Of a stretch of DNA of 43,180 bases, positions 8,100 to 17,025 are shown piece after piece. Made by a program: the position numbers and the translations under genes. This DNA is from an uncultured Caulobacterales bacterium. GTDB taxonomy: Bacteria > Pseudomonadota > Alphaproteobacteria > Caulobacterales > Maricaulaceae. Position 1 is the first letter of the stretch. Each line of letters opens with the position of its first letter. The stretch lies in the NCBI GenBank assembly GCA_937927825.1, contig CALFWV010000026.1, positions 1 through 43,180 on the forward strand, read 5' to 3'. The notes beneath the pieces are model-generated. The model was given only the letters and a program-made list of their open reading frames with translations. It searched no databases and was not told the origin of the DNA.

Positions 8100-9089
8100 C
8101 TATTCGTTCAGGTCCCAATTATACTCATAGCCATCGATGGTCGCGCCGGCATCCAAGGCGGATAACAACTCAGGTCCTGCGAATTTGCGAACATGGTCCA
8201 AGGTGGAAGATTTCGATCCGCCAAAATCTTCTTTGAACCAATTATAAATCGAAGAGAGCTCAAGGTCATTTCCATCAATCGCCACGCCGCGCGGGGAATT
8301 GATGAAATCGCGGGCGGCTTGTGCGCGGTCCGCGTCTAAGGTCTCGCCACTCCAAAGTTTGCCAAGAAGGTTTGGGCACCCAATGGACGCACAATTAACC
8401 ATGTAATGCACCATGGCGGGATTCGGATATTTCTTGCGCATGATGCCGTGCTCAATATCATTGAGCGTCAGCGTTTTGCCGTTCACTGTGACCGCGTCTC
8501 GATCCCAAGGCCCGGGCTTAAACGCCCCGGATTTTATTTTTCGGATGGAGGAAACCGGATAATTCTCCAGCACAACTTTCAACGTCAGCGCATTATACAT
8601 ATTTGCCCAATAGGCGAGCTGATCAGGCACGGACATTGCGTCCGGATTTTGACTCGCCAGGTAATCCGTATAGGCCGTGATTTCTTTTAACTCTCCATCC
8701 GCAAGCGCGCCGGCATAGTCGAAAAGGTTCAATCCCCCTTCACCCCGAGAGATACGTTGGTTCAGCAGCGCAGCATAGGCTGCAACGGGTGCGGGTTGTT
8801 TTTTCATCTCTGGGGCCATCTCTAAAGTATCGGCCTGCGCCATTTGAACCACGCCGGGTGCCGGGTCGGTGGCGACTGGCGCAGTTTGTTGAATAGTTTG
8901 GCCGAGATTCGCATCAGACGTCGGCACTGCTGCAATCGACGGTGCGACCTGTTCGGGGGTTTGAATCGTGTAAACAACCTCAGCCGTTGTAAGGGGCGGA
9001 TTGCCGCAGTCAGGATTGGCGGTGGCCAATGCGGGAACACAGACAACTGCGCTTGTCAGGAAAGTTTTGATGAGTGATGTACGGCGCAT
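8100..9089 (-). CDS. DUF547 domain exported protein
   Basis: An exported protein of 329 aa with a signal peptide (residues ~1-24, ending ALATA), a low-complexity linker (~30-95) and a DUF547 domain (~105-315). The domain shows AYWANMYNALTLKVVLENYP, then the NCASIGCPNL segment with two conserved Cys and the closing LSSIYNWFKEDFGG. DUF547 proteins are common in marine bacteria; their activity is not known, and the two Cys in the core suggest a thiol-related fold. It is the first gene of the minus-strand operon with the VTT-like, FAD oxidoreductase and histidine kinase genes, and the operon promoter must lie between it and rpmH. Confidence 0.9.
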   Translation of the reverse strand: MRRTSLIKTFLTSAVVCVPALATANPDCGNPPLTTAEVVYTIQTPEQVAPSIAAVPTSDANLGQTIQQTAPVATDPAPGVVQMAQADTLEMAPEMKKQPAPVAAYAALLNQRISRGEGGLNLFDYAGALADGELKEITAYTDYLASQNPDAMSVPDQLAYWANMYNALTLKVVLENYPVSSIRKIKSGAFKPGPWDRDAVTVNGKTLTLNDIEHGIMRKKYPNPAMVHYMVNCASIGCPNLLGKLWSGETLDADRAQAARDFINSPRGVAIDGNDLELSSIYNWFKEDFGGSKSSTLDHVRKFAGPELLSALDAGATIDGYEYNWDLNE

Positions 9090-9248
9090 AATGTGCGGTC
9101 CTCTTATTTCGTCTTAAGTTGGCAGTCTGTTAGGATAAGGCAGAGCATAAGTCAGGGAACGCTTAGCTCACACCCTGTCACGTTTTTGTGCCCCTCTTGT
9201 GAGGGAGAAGCAATATCCAAGGCAAGCCTTTGAGCGTGAAGCCACGTC

Positions 9249-9277
9249 TTGACAGTTCACGCCCGCGCGCGTAGGTC
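9249..9277 (+). promoter_or_regulatory. Possible sigma-70 promoter of the rpmH operon
   Basis: CTTGACA at 9248-9254 matches the alphaproteobacterial -35 consensus exactly. The -10 about 17 bases on (near 9272-9277, GTAGGTC) is a poor match. It lies about 110 bases upstream of rpmH in the divergent region with the DUF547 gene. Nothing else is clear in this 272-base gap. Confidence 0.35.
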
Positions 9278-9361
9278 GCGGCCCTTGAGATATACAGCTC
9301 TTCAAAATCCGATTCCTCGCGTATCGGAGACCCACGAGTTGAACTGATAAAGAGAAATAAG

Positions 9362-9496
9362 ATGAAACGTACTTTTCAGCCGTCAAACCTTGTCCGCGCC
9401 CGCCGTCACGGCTTCCGTGCACGTATGGCGACCAAAAACGGTCGCGCCATTTTGGCACGTCGTCGCGCCAAAGGCCGCAAGCGTCTTTCCGCATAA
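9362..9496 (+). CDS. rpmH: 50S ribosomal protein L34
   Basis: A 44-residue basic protein beginning [18 protein letters not shown] and ending [12 protein letters not shown], the full L34 family pattern and usual length. It binds 23S rRNA in the large subunit. It stands at the head of the classic rpmH-rnpA-yidC block. The ATG follows an AAGAGA ribosome-binding site about eight bases upstream. Confidence 0.98.
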   Translation: MKRTFQPSNLVRARRHGFRARMATKNGRAILARRRAKGRKRLSA

Positions 9497-9541
9497 TCTG
9501 CCGCGCGGCGATTTTGCGCGGTGAAGGCCGCTTCTAAAGAT

Positions 9542-9928
9542 ATGATACCAAAGCTCGGAATGCTGAAGAAGCGTTCCGAGTTTTTATATGTGCGCGATGG
9601 GTTTTATTCCGCCAAAGGCGGCGTCGTCGTCCAGATGCGCGAGAATTCGATGCGGGCGGGCATCGGGATGGGCTTTACCGCCACAAAAAAAATCGGAAAT
9701 GCAGTCATCCGCAATCGCGCCAAACGCCGATTACGCGAAGCCGCGCGGACGCTTCTGCCCGAACATGGCTTGCCCGGACATGATTACGTCCTTATCGCCC
9801 GCAACTCTACGACTGCACGTGATTGGACGGACTTGCTTGACGACACGCGTAAAGCCCTCATAACCCTTTCGCACCGGGCAACCGGTAAACAGGGCACCCT
9901 CAATCCAACGCCCAAAGCTAGAAATTAA
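9542..9928 (+). CDS. rnpA: Ribonuclease P protein component
   Basis: RnpA (128 aa from this start) is the protein cofactor of RNase P, which trims tRNA 5' leaders together with the RnpB RNA. The N-terminus has the LKKRSEFLYVRDG segment and residues ~55-70 carry the RNA-binding signature IRNRAKRRLREA. The ATG at 9542 has AAAGA just upstream; a GTG at 9521 and the ATG at 9560 (MLKKRSEF) are possible alternatives. It lies 45 bases after rpmH and 12 bases before yidC. The small yidD gene often found between rnpA and yidC is absent. Confidence 0.95.
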   Translation: MIPKLGMLKKRSEFLYVRDGFYSAKGGVVVQMRENSMRAGIGMGFTATKKIGNAVIRNRAKRRLREAARTLLPEHGLPGHDYVLIARNSTTARDWTDLLDDTRKALITLSHRATGKQGTLNPTPKARN

Positions 9929-9940
9929 GAGCCAGTCCGC

Positions 9941-11779
9941 ATGAATGAACAGAAAAACCTAATCTGGGCCATGATTCTCTCGGCGATTGTCGTGATGCTC
10001 TATTTCTCTTTTATGAGCCCGACGCAGCAACGTGCGGAAATTAACGCGCAAGAGGAAATGGCGCGGTTGGAAGCCGAGCGAGCTAGCGAAGCCGCAACCC
10101 AGGTAATTGAAGAGCCTAAATCCCGCGAAGAACTTATTGCGCAGGGCGAAGCGACGCGGATTAAAATTGATACACCGTCCCTCACCGGATCTTTCCTGAC
10201 GACCGGATCGCGCGTGGATGATCTCGCGCTGAAGAATTATAATGCGACTTTAGACGCAGAAGATGGGCTCGTTCAACTTCTCAATCCCGCAGGCGGCGAA
10301 CGTGCAGCCTATATTGCTGATAACTGGACCGCCGTTGACGGCGGGTCGGGTACAGGCTCCGCTTGGTCTATCGTCTCGGGCGATATTATTACGCCGTTCA
10401 CACCGGTTTTGCTGGAAAAGCAGGTTGGATCGGTCCGTATTCAACGCGAGTTAAGTGTTGACGACCAATATCTCATCACGCTGACTGACCGACTGACCAA
10501 CACGGGCTCAACCGAAACCAGCGTCGAACGTAAAGGCGTCGCGCGCCAAGTCGGGCTGGCTGATGATTTGACGAATTTCTTTATCATTCAAGAAGGCCCG
10601 ATTTCTGTGATTGACGGCAAATATCACGAGCAGAAATATAAGAAGCTCAAGAAAAAAGGGGCTTGGACCGTTAAGGGCGAAGGCGGCTGGGTCGGCCTTA
10701 CCGATAAATATTGGCTGCAGGCCGCAATCGCCCCGCAAGGCAATCCAGTTGAAGCCAATTATGATTTCAAATTTATCAACAACCAAGATGTCTATGAAAC
10801 ATCTTATACAACCGCCTCTTTGACACTGACCCCGGGCGCTACAGTCGAATCCGTTGGCTACATGATGGCCGGACCCAAGGATTACAACATGCTGAAATCC
10901 TATGAGGACCAAGGCATTTCAGATCTGACCAATGCGATTGGCTGGGGTAAGCTGAAAATTCTGGTGAAACCGATTAGCCGCGTGCTGTCATGGTTGGGCG
11001 AGAAGCTCGGCAGTGTGGGCATGGGTATTCTGGCGCTGACACTGCTGATAAAACTGGTCATGTATCCTCTGTATTCGAAGCAATATGCCTCGCAGGCGAA
11101 GATGAAAAAGGTTCAGCCCAAGCTGAAAAAACTACAAACGCGTTACAAAGATGACCGGATGAAATTGCAGCAGGAAATGATGGCGCTGTATAAAAAAGAA
11201 GGCGCCAATCCGGCCGCGGGTTGTCTGCCAATCATTCCGACAATTTTTGTATTTTTCGCGCTATATAAAGCAGTGTTTATCAATCTTGACCTGCGCCACG
11301 CACCTTTCCTTGGCTATGTGCAGGATTTGTCCGCCCGCGACCCGCTGTCCATTATCAATGGGTTTGGAATCTTGCCTTGGGCGGGTCAGCCGGAATGGCT
11401 GCCTGTCTTTTTGGCTATTGGTCCACTTGCCATTCTCTACGGCGCCTCCATGAGCCTGATGTACACTTTGCAGCCCACCCCAACGATGGGTGCGAGCGAT
11501 CAGGCTGCGCTTCAGGCGAAAATTTTTAAATGGATGCCATGGATGTTCATGTTCATCTTGGCTGGCTTCCCGGCTGGACTTCTCATTTATTGGATCTGGA
11601 ACAACATCTTGTCCTTTGCCCAGCAATATTGGATTACGCGCCAGAACGGCGTCGACACACCCGTCGATAAATTCTTCCGCAAAATCACAGGCAAGCCGGA
11701 ACCGATTGCCGAAGGCGCAGCCGTCGAGGTTGAACCCAATGCGGTCAAGAAAAAGAAAAAGCCTAAATCAAAAAAATGA
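9941..11779 (+). CDS. yidC: Membrane protein insertase YidC
   Basis: YidC/Oxa1 insertase of 612 aa, which places membrane proteins in the inner membrane alone or with SecYEG. It begins with a membrane anchor (residues ~6-25, [19 protein letters not shown]), followed by a large periplasmic domain (~30-345) with the [16 protein letters not shown] motif. The 60KD insertase core has five segments including [17 protein letters not shown], the cytosolic coiled segment ([19 protein letters not shown]) and [21 protein letters not shown]. The C-terminus is a Lys-rich tail ([10 protein letters not shown]) that fits ribosome contact. The length is normal for a Gram-negative YidC. Its stop overlaps the engB start (ATGA). 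Confidence 0.98.
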   Translation: MNEQKNLIWAMILSAIVVMLYFSFMSPTQQRAEINAQEEMARLEAERASEAATQVIEEPKSREELIAQGEATRIKIDTPSLTGSFLTTGSRVDDLALKNYNATLDAEDGLVQLLNPAGGERAAYIADNWTAVDGGSGTGSAWSIVSGDIITPFTPVLLEKQVGSVRIQRELSVDDQYLITLTDRLTNTGSTETSVERKGVARQVGLADDLTNFFIIQEGPISVIDGKYHEQKYKKLKKKGAWTVKGEGGWVGLTDKYWLQAAIAPQGNPVEANYDFKFINNQDVYETSYTTASLTLTPGATVESVGYMMAGPKDYNMLKSYEDQGISDLTNAIGWGKLKILVKPISRVLSWLGEKLGSVGMGILALTLLIKLVMYPLYSKQYASQAKMKKVQPKLKKLQTRYKDDRMKLQQEMMALYKKEGANPAAGCLPIIPTIFVFFALYKAVFINLDLRHAPFLGYVQDLSARDPLSIINGFGILPWAGQPEWLPVFLAIGPLAILYGASMSLMYTLQPTPTMGASDQAALQAKIFKWMPWMFMFILAGFPAGLLIYWIWNNILSFAQQYWITRQNGVDTPVDKFFRKITGKPEPIAEGAAVEVEPNAVKKKKKPKSKK

Positions 11780-12456
11780 GTGTTGACGAAAAAGCCCCAC
11801 TCGCGACGACGCCTGAGTTCACGGACGCCCAAATAGAGGATGGCCGTCTGCTCTTCGCGCGCGAGGTGCTTTTCATGCTCTCCGTTGTAAATTTAGACTC
11901 GCTGCCGCCCCCTGACCGCCCGGAAATCTGTTTTGCAGGGCGGTCCAATGTCGGGAAATCCTCGCTCATCAATGCGCTAACCAACCGCAAAGGTTTGGCG
12001 CGGGCGTCCAATACGCCGGGACGCACGCGGGAGCTAAATTATTTCAACGTCGATGATCGCCTGAACCTCGTCGATTTGCCGGGCTACGGCTATGCGCGCG
12101 CGCCCAAGGATCAAATTTCGAATTGGACAAGATTGACACGATCTTTCCTGCGCGGGCGCGCCGGATTGCGCCGCGTATTTTTGCTGATTGACAGTCGTCA
12201 CGGGATTAAGCCGTCTGATATTGAATTAATGGAAATGTTGGATGACGCTGCCGTGACCTATCAGCTGGTGCTGACAAAAACGGACAAAATCAAACGCGGG
12301 GAACTGGACAAGGTCATGCGCCGCACCTCAAGAACTATCAACAAACGCCCTGCTGCCCATCCCGAGCTGATGGTGACATCGTCCGAAAAGAAAACGGGGC
12401 TGGACGACCTACGCGCCGAAATCGCCACCTTGGCCCTGCCGCGCGCTGCGCTATAA
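11776..12456 (+). CDS. engB: Ribosome biogenesis GTPase EngB (YihA/YsxC)
   Basis: A 226-aa GTPase needed for 50S subunit assembly. It shows G1 [11 protein letters not shown]3 DLPGYGYA and G4 TKTD, with the switch motif [14 protein letters not shown] typical of EngB. The start ATG overlaps the yidC stop by four bases, so translation is probably coupled. This order (yidC-engB-argB) is usual in alphaproteobacteria. An N-terminal extension of ~25 residues precedes the GTPase fold, within the family's range. Confidence 0.96.
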   Translation: MSVDEKAPLATTPEFTDAQIEDGRLLFAREVLFMLSVVNLDSLPPPDRPEICFAGRSNVGKSSLINALTNRKGLARASNTPGRTRELNYFNVDDRLNLVDLPGYGYARAPKDQISNWTRLTRSFLRGRAGLRRVFLLIDSRHGIKPSDIELMEMLDDAAVTYQLVLTKTDKIKRGELDKVMRRTSRTINKRPAAHPELMVTSSEKKTGLDDLRAEIATLALPRAAL

Positions 12457-12464
12457 GAACAATT

Positions 12465-13325
12465 ATGCAACGCCGAAAAAACGAATCAGGTTGGACAAGT
12501 GCAAAGGTTCTCTCAGAGGCTCTACCCTTTATCCAACGGCATTCCGGGCGCTGGGTTGTCGTCAAATTCGGGGGCCATGCCATGGGCAGCCCCGAGCTCA
12601 CCGCAGAATTCGCGAAAGACATCGTTCTTCTGCGCCAATGCGGCCTGCGGCCTGTGGTCGTTCACGGCGGAGGGCCCCAAATCGGCACAATGCTCGAGCG
12701 GCTGCAAATTAAAACAAAGTTTAAAGACGGCTTGCGGGTCTCTGACATGGAAACCGTTGGCGTGGCAGAAATGGTTCTCTCAGGCGCCATCAATAAATCT
12801 ATTGTCAGCGCGATTAATGTCGCGGGCGGAAAAGCGGTCGGCATTTCAGGACGCGATGCGCGCCTTATCACCGCGCAACCTGTCAACTCCGATTTGGGCT
12901 TCACGGGTGAGCCAACAGGCACAGATGTCACGGTTATCGAAACCTTGGCCAGCGATGATGCCGGCTTTATTCCCGTCATTTCCCCCATCAGCGCAGATAA
13001 TGAAGGCCGCGGTTATAACATTAACGCCGACACGGCCGCGGGCGTACTCGCCTCGGCGCTGCGAGCCAGCCGGTTGATGCTGTTGACCGATATTGAAGGC
13101 GTGATGGACGGAGACGGAAATCTGCTGACGGATTTATCCTCAGACGAGGCCCGCGGATTGATTAAAGATGGCACAGCCAAAGGCGGCATGATACCGAAAT
13201 TGACCACCGCTATAAATGCCGTTGAGGACGGCGTGGAAGCTGTGGTTATTTTGGACGGACGCCGCGCGCATGGCCTTTTGGTGGAGCTTTTCACTGATAT
13301 GGGTGCAGGGACATTAATCCGGTGA
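12465..13325 (+). CDS. argB: Acetylglutamate kinase
   Basis: ArgB (286 aa) phosphorylates N-acetylglutamate in the second step of arginine synthesis. Family motifs are VVKFGGHAM (phosphate binding), VVVHGGGPQIG (substrate site), the AINVAGGKAVGISGRDARLI segment and NINADTAAGVLASAL, with GGMIPKLTTAINAVEDGV near the C-terminus. It starts eight bases after the engB stop, and its stop overlaps the GTG start of the DUF1036 gene. argG lies about 12 kb away on the opposite strand. Confidence 0.97.
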   Translation: MQRRKNESGWTSAKVLSEALPFIQRHSGRWVVVKFGGHAMGSPELTAEFAKDIVLLRQCGLRPVVVHGGGPQIGTMLERLQIKTKFKDGLRVSDMETVGVAEMVLSGAINKSIVSAINVAGGKAVGISGRDARLITAQPVNSDLGFTGEPTGTDVTVIETLASDDAGFIPVISPISADNEGRGYNINADTAAGVLASALRASRLMLLTDIEGVMDGDGNLLTDLSSDEARGLIKDGTAKGGMIPKLTTAINAVEDGVEAVVILDGRRAHGLLVELFTDMGAGTLIR

Positions 13326-14395
13326 TACGGTCTCTCGCGCTTTCACTAATCCTTTGGGCCTTGGCGCTCGCCGCATTCGGGCAAACAGGGTCCGCCGATA
13401 CAGCGACAGCGACGGCCCCGGCCTCTCAAAGTGCAATTAGTAACTGGGACGTTTGTAACGAGACAAGCTATGTCCTGCGGTTTGCGTCGGCCTATATTCG
13501 ATCTGATCGTATGCAAGCGGCGGGCTGGACGACGGTTCAACCCGGTGCCTGCGTGAACATTATAACGCCGAAAGACAGCCCGCGCTTCCTCTTCGCCGAA
13601 AGCTTACCCGTTCACCGGGGCGGCGTTCGGGAATGGAAAGGCGCAATAGAACTCTGCGCTTCAGAAGACGACTTCACGTCTGACGCGACTGATAATTGCG
13701 CGTTGAAGAACATGGCCACGCGCGATTATTTTGCCGTCAAACCCACCGAGCGCCAAACGGCCTTTATTGAACCCGGAGATTTTGGCGTGAATGCAGAAAT
13801 CGCAGGGCTGCAGCGTCTTTTGCAAGATGCTGGGTATAAAATCACGCGCATTGACGGATTATCAGGCCGCCGAACCCTGAGAACAATAGCCAGCGCGAAA
13901 TCAGATTTAGAGCTGGATAAGAACGCAACAAATCAAGAGCTCATCAGTGCGCTAATCCCAAAAGCAGAAACGGGCTTGGACATGATGGGACTGGATATTT
14001 GTAATGACGGCACCGCACGAATGTTCAGCGCAATCGCAATCCAGCAAGACGGCAACTGGATGTCGCGAGGCTGGTGGCCAATTGACGTCGGCACCTGCGT
14101 GAAACCTTATGACCGTAGCCTCATCGGAACCCAAGCCCATATCTTTGCCTTGCAAGAAACCAAGACAGACACCGGCGAAGAGGGCCCCGACAGGCGGTTA
14201 CGTTCCGAAGTCGTAACACCCGCGCCATTCTGCATTGCCGAGTCCCGTTTTTCCGCATTGGGGCGCGAAAATTGTCTGGAACAAGGTTATGCGGCCGTCG
14301 ATTTCCGGCCTGTCCCATCAGACGTCGACGTGCAAGTTATCCGCCTGACTGATGCTGATTTCGTTGAAGGCGGCGGAGACGGCTTGCGCCGATAG
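13322..14395 (+). CDS. Exported protein with two DUF1036 domains and a central peptidoglycan-binding-like segment
   Basis: An exported protein of 357 aa with a signal peptide (~1-25). Two DUF1036 repeats are seen: the first (~42-155) opens WDVCNETSYVLRFASAY and has GWTTVQPGACVNI; the second (~220-345) opens LDICNDGTARMFSAIAI and has RGWWPIDVGTCVKPY. DUF1036 is an alphaproteobacterial family of Cys-rich exported domains with no known activity. Between them, residues ~160-210 (EIAGLQRLLQDAGYKITRIDGLSGRRTLRTI) resemble a PG_binding_1 three-helix domain, hinting at a cell-wall location. The GTG start overlaps the argB stop by four bases, tying expression to argB. Function is unknown. Confidence 0.85.
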   Translation: MIRSLALSLILWALALAAFGQTGSADTATATAPASQSAISNWDVCNETSYVLRFASAYIRSDRMQAAGWTTVQPGACVNIITPKDSPRFLFAESLPVHRGGVREWKGAIELCASEDDFTSDATDNCALKNMATRDYFAVKPTERQTAFIEPGDFGVNAEIAGLQRLLQDAGYKITRIDGLSGRRTLRTIASAKSDLELDKNATNQELISALIPKAETGLDMMGLDICNDGTARMFSAIAIQQDGNWMSRGWWPIDVGTCVKPYDRSLIGTQAHIFALQETKTDTGEEGPDRRLRSEVVTPAPFCIAESRFSALGRENCLEQGYAAVDFRPVPSDVDVQVIRLTDADFVEGGGDGLRR

Positions 14396-14417
14396 TTCAG
14401 ACCGTTAAGGCGGGCGC

Positions 14418-15116
14418 ATGTCCACACCTAAAATTAATCTCTCCCATATCGACAGCTGGATTTTCGATCTTGATAATACGCTCTATCCGGCAGACGTCGA
14501 ATTTTTCAGCCAGATTGTAACAAAAATTGAACAATATGTTGCGCGCTATCTCTCGCTGGAACCGGAAGCCGCCCTGCATTTGCAAAAAGAATATCTGACG
14601 GAATATGGCACCACCCTGTCCGGCATGATGGCCGTCCACGGCATGGACCCTGCCCCGTTCCTCGACTACGTGCATGATGTCGATTTGGCGTTCCTGAAAC
14701 CTAACCCGCTTTTGCGCGAGAACATCAAGTCTCTGCCAGGTCAGAAATATATCTTCACCAATGGCTCTAAAGGTCACGCCAGAAATGTGGCAGGGCATTT
14801 GAAGTTGTTTGATCTGTTTGATGGGCATTTCGGCGTTGAAGACACGGGCTATATCCCAAAACCCAAAGCGCATGCCTATGACGTCTTCCTGAGCGTATTC
14901 ACCGATATAGACCCAAAGAAAGCCATTTTTTTTGAAGATAATCTGCGTAACCTGAAAGTCCCGAAAGACCTCGGCATGACCACCGTCCTCGTTGTTTCTG
15001 ATGAAGACTGGAGCCACGAACCCGAAGCCGCACGTCCCGCGGCGGGCGCAGGCGAAGCGGATTTTGTGGATTATGTCACGAATGATCTTGCCGCTTGGTT
15101 GGGTGAGAATACTTAA
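14418..15116 (+). CDS. HAD-family pyrimidine 5'-nucleotidase
   Basis: A haloacid dehalogenase-like hydrolase of 232 aa. Motif I is WIFDLDNTLYP (the DxD nucleophile pair), motif II FTNGSKGHARNV, and motif III/IV is a Lys in YIPKPKAHAYD followed by FFEDNLRNL. These match the Sdt1-like pyrimidine 5'-nucleotidases that remove phosphate from UMP/CMP or modified nucleotides. A good ribosome-binding site (AAGGCGG) precedes the ATG. It follows the DUF1036 gene by 22 bases and continues the argB transcription unit. Substrate specificity is inferred from family resemblance only. Confidence 0.88.
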   Translation: MSTPKINLSHIDSWIFDLDNTLYPADVEFFSQIVTKIEQYVARYLSLEPEAALHLQKEYLTEYGTTLSGMMAVHGMDPAPFLDYVHDVDLAFLKPNPLLRENIKSLPGQKYIFTNGSKGHARNVAGHLKLFDLFDGHFGVEDTGYIPKPKAHAYDVFLSVFTDIDPKKAIFFEDNLRNLKVPKDLGMTTVLVVSDEDWSHEPEAARPAAGAGEADFVDYVTNDLAAWLGENT

Positions 15117-15189
15117 CCCAACATAAATGTTATCAGACTGCGGCATCCCGCGCCTTGACCCCCGCGCCAACCTTCCCCACTTATTTTGT

Positions 15190-15375
15190 ATGACAGACCG
15201 CACCAAATCCGCGATTGCCATCAATCGGAACGCCGTGAACTGCCCGCGTTGCAACCTCCGTCAACCGAAATTCCGCATGCCGCGTTCCCTGAAACAGTTT
15301 TTCTTTGGCGGATGGACCTGTGAACGGTGTAATACTGAAATGGACAGCTTTGGACGGCCGGTTTTCCGTCACTAG
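15190..15375 (+). CDS. Small four-cysteine zinc-ribbon protein
   Basis: A 61-aa protein with two CxxC knuckles, CPRC at residues 18-21 and CERC at 44-47, separated by a basic and aromatic segment ([14 protein letters not shown]). The spacing fits a zinc ribbon. An in-frame start further upstream (15127) would add 21 unlikely residues. It lies between the nucleotidase and def on the same strand. No function is recognised; zinc binding is inferred. Confidence 0.7.
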   Translation: MTDRTKSAIAINRNAVNCPRCNLRQPKFRMPRSLKQFFFGGWTCERCNTEMDSFGRPVFRH

Positions 15376-15425
15376 CTTACCGCGCTTGGGTTGACCGCCC
15401 GACCCCTCGTCCCTATCTCACATCC

Positions 15426-15944
15426 ATGACGATTAGACCCATATTGACCGTGCCGAACCCTATTCTGAAACAGGTTTCCAAACCTGTGGCCGAGGTGACG
15501 GATGAGACGCGCAAGCTGATGGATGATATGCTTGAGACGATGTATGCCGCGCCGGGGATTGGCCTAGCCGCTGTGCAGATTGGTGAGCCCGTCAATGTTA
15601 TTGTGATGGATTTGGCGCGCGAGGGCGAAGACCCGCAGCCCAAGTTTTTCGTCAATCCGGAAATTTTGGAAAGCGTGGAAGAGACCCTGCCTTATCAAGA
15701 AGGCTGCCTGTCGGTTCCTGAAATTTACGAGGAAGTCGACCGTCCTGAGCGCGTGCAGATTACCTATTTAGATTATAATGGCGAGCGCGTGACGGAATGG
15801 GCGGAAGGCCTCTATGCCGTGTGTATCCAGCATGAAATGGACCACCTGAAAGGCGTCATCTTCATCGATTACCTCTCGCGCCTGAAACGCGAACGCGCGG
15901 TGAAGAAGGTCGTGAAGGCGGAGAAATTCAGGGCAATGGCGTAG
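15426..15944 (+). CDS. def: Peptide deformylase
   Basis: Def (172 aa) removes the formyl group from the N-terminal Met of new proteins. All three motifs are present: [15 protein letters not shown] with metal ligand Cys94, and HEMDH with His136, catalytic Glu137 and His140. It is an iron/zinc metalloenzyme of type 1. It sits upstream of fmt, as usual, but with a 152-base gap that contains a small hairpin (GGGCT/AGCCC near 15987-16004) and no clear gene. Confidence 0.97.
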   Translation: MTIRPILTVPNPILKQVSKPVAEVTDETRKLMDDMLETMYAAPGIGLAAVQIGEPVNVIVMDLAREGEDPQPKFFVNPEILESVEETLPYQEGCLSVPEIYEEVDRPERVQITYLDYNGERVTEWAEGLYAVCIQHEMDHLKGVIFIDYLSRLKRERAVKKVVKAEKFRAMA

Positions 15945-16096
15945 TGCAGAATTATCTAAAAAATATGCCTATCCTTTTCTGCTCAGGGCTTACAATTTTA
16001 GCCCAAGTCAACATGGGAATGATGGGTGTGGGCTTCCCAAAATCAATCACAAGCATCGAAACTTACCTTCTTTTGCAACGAATCTGTTTCTAACTG

Positions 16097-17014
16097 ATGA
16101 CCCTCAACATCGTTTTCATGGGCACGCCTGATTTTGCTGTGCCGTCACTCGCCGAGATTATTTCGTCCGGCCATAATGTCCTGCGCGTTTATACGCAGCC
16201 GCCGCGCAAATCGGGGCGCGGGAAAAAGCTAACCAAATCCCCTGTCCACCAATTTGCGGAACTCATGAGCTTGCCGGTGGAAACGCCGGAGAGTTTCCGC
16301 AAATCCAAGGTCATTGACGGGTTGGAAGCGCTGAACGCCGATGTCGCCTGCGTTGTCGCTTATGGCCAGATCCTGCCGCAACGCGCGCTGGACGCGCCGA
16401 CCTATGGCTGCCTGAACCTCCACGGCTCGCTGCTACCGCGATGGCGCGGCGCGGCGCCCGTGCAACGCGCGATTATGGCGGGCGATGCTCAAACAGGCGT
16501 ACAAATCATGCAAATGGCCAAAGGATTGGACACGGGCGACATATTGCTGTCCGAGACAACGGATATTCGCAGCGACGACACAGCGGCCACGCTCTCGCTG
16601 CGTCTTTCACACATGGGCGCGCAAATGTGGCCCCGCGCCTTGGGCGCGGTTGAGCGAGACGCTCTGACCCCGACGCCGCAGTCCGGCGAGCCCACATATG
16701 CCCACAAAATCGACAAATCCGAGGCACGGCTTGACTGGAGCCTCTCATCGCGCAATCTTGAGGGACACATTCGCGGATTGTCCCCATTTCCGGGGGCATG
16801 GTGCGAAATCGACGGCCGCCGTGTCAAAGTACATCTGGCGCAGGTTGTTGACGGGCAAGGTAAGCCGGGTGAAGTCTTGGACGAGCGCCTGACAATTGCC
16901 TGCGGCGAAGATGCCTTACAGCTTCTTTCCGTTCAACCCGCCGGGAAATCCCGGATGGGTGCGGATGATTTCCTGCGCGGGACCGATGTCCCTGTCGGGT
17001 CGATATTGGATTAA
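16097..17014 (+). CDS. fmt: Methionyl-tRNA formyltransferase
   Basis: Fmt (305 aa) formylates initiator Met-tRNA using 10-formyltetrahydrofolate. Motifs include FMGTPDFAVPSL at the N-terminus, the catalytic block LNLHGSLLPRWRGAAPVQRAI and the MAKGLDTGDIL segment; the C-terminal OB-like domain includes GLSPFPGAW. The length is standard. It is followed after 11 bases by an uncharacterised gene and then truA, so def, fmt, the unknown gene and truA probably form one unit. Confidence 0.97.
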   Translation: MTLNIVFMGTPDFAVPSLAEIISSGHNVLRVYTQPPRKSGRGKKLTKSPVHQFAELMSLPVETPESFRKSKVIDGLEALNADVACVVAYGQILPQRALDAPTYGCLNLHGSLLPRWRGAAPVQRAIMAGDAQTGVQIMQMAKGLDTGDILLSETTDIRSDDTAATLSLRLSHMGAQMWPRALGAVERDALTPTPQSGEPTYAHKIDKSEARLDWSLSSRNLEGHIRGLSPFPGAWCEIDGRRVKVHLAQVVDGQGKPGEVLDERLTIACGEDALQLLSVQPAGKSRMGADDFLRGTDVPVGSILD

Positions 17015-17025
17015 AGAGAGATAAA

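Noticed and set aside
9192-9206. CCCTC/GAGGG mini-hairpin upstream of rpmH
   Set aside because: A 5-bp stem with no T run in the useful direction; likely chance.
9168-9494. 108-codon minus-strand frame over the rpmH region
   Set aside because: It is antisense to the certain L34 gene and runs through its promoter region.
14397-15254. Long open frame (285 codons) on the minus strand opposite the HAD nucleotidase
   Set aside because: It mirrors a gene with clear HAD motifs, has no recognisable family pattern and no ribosome-binding site; a codon-bias shadow.
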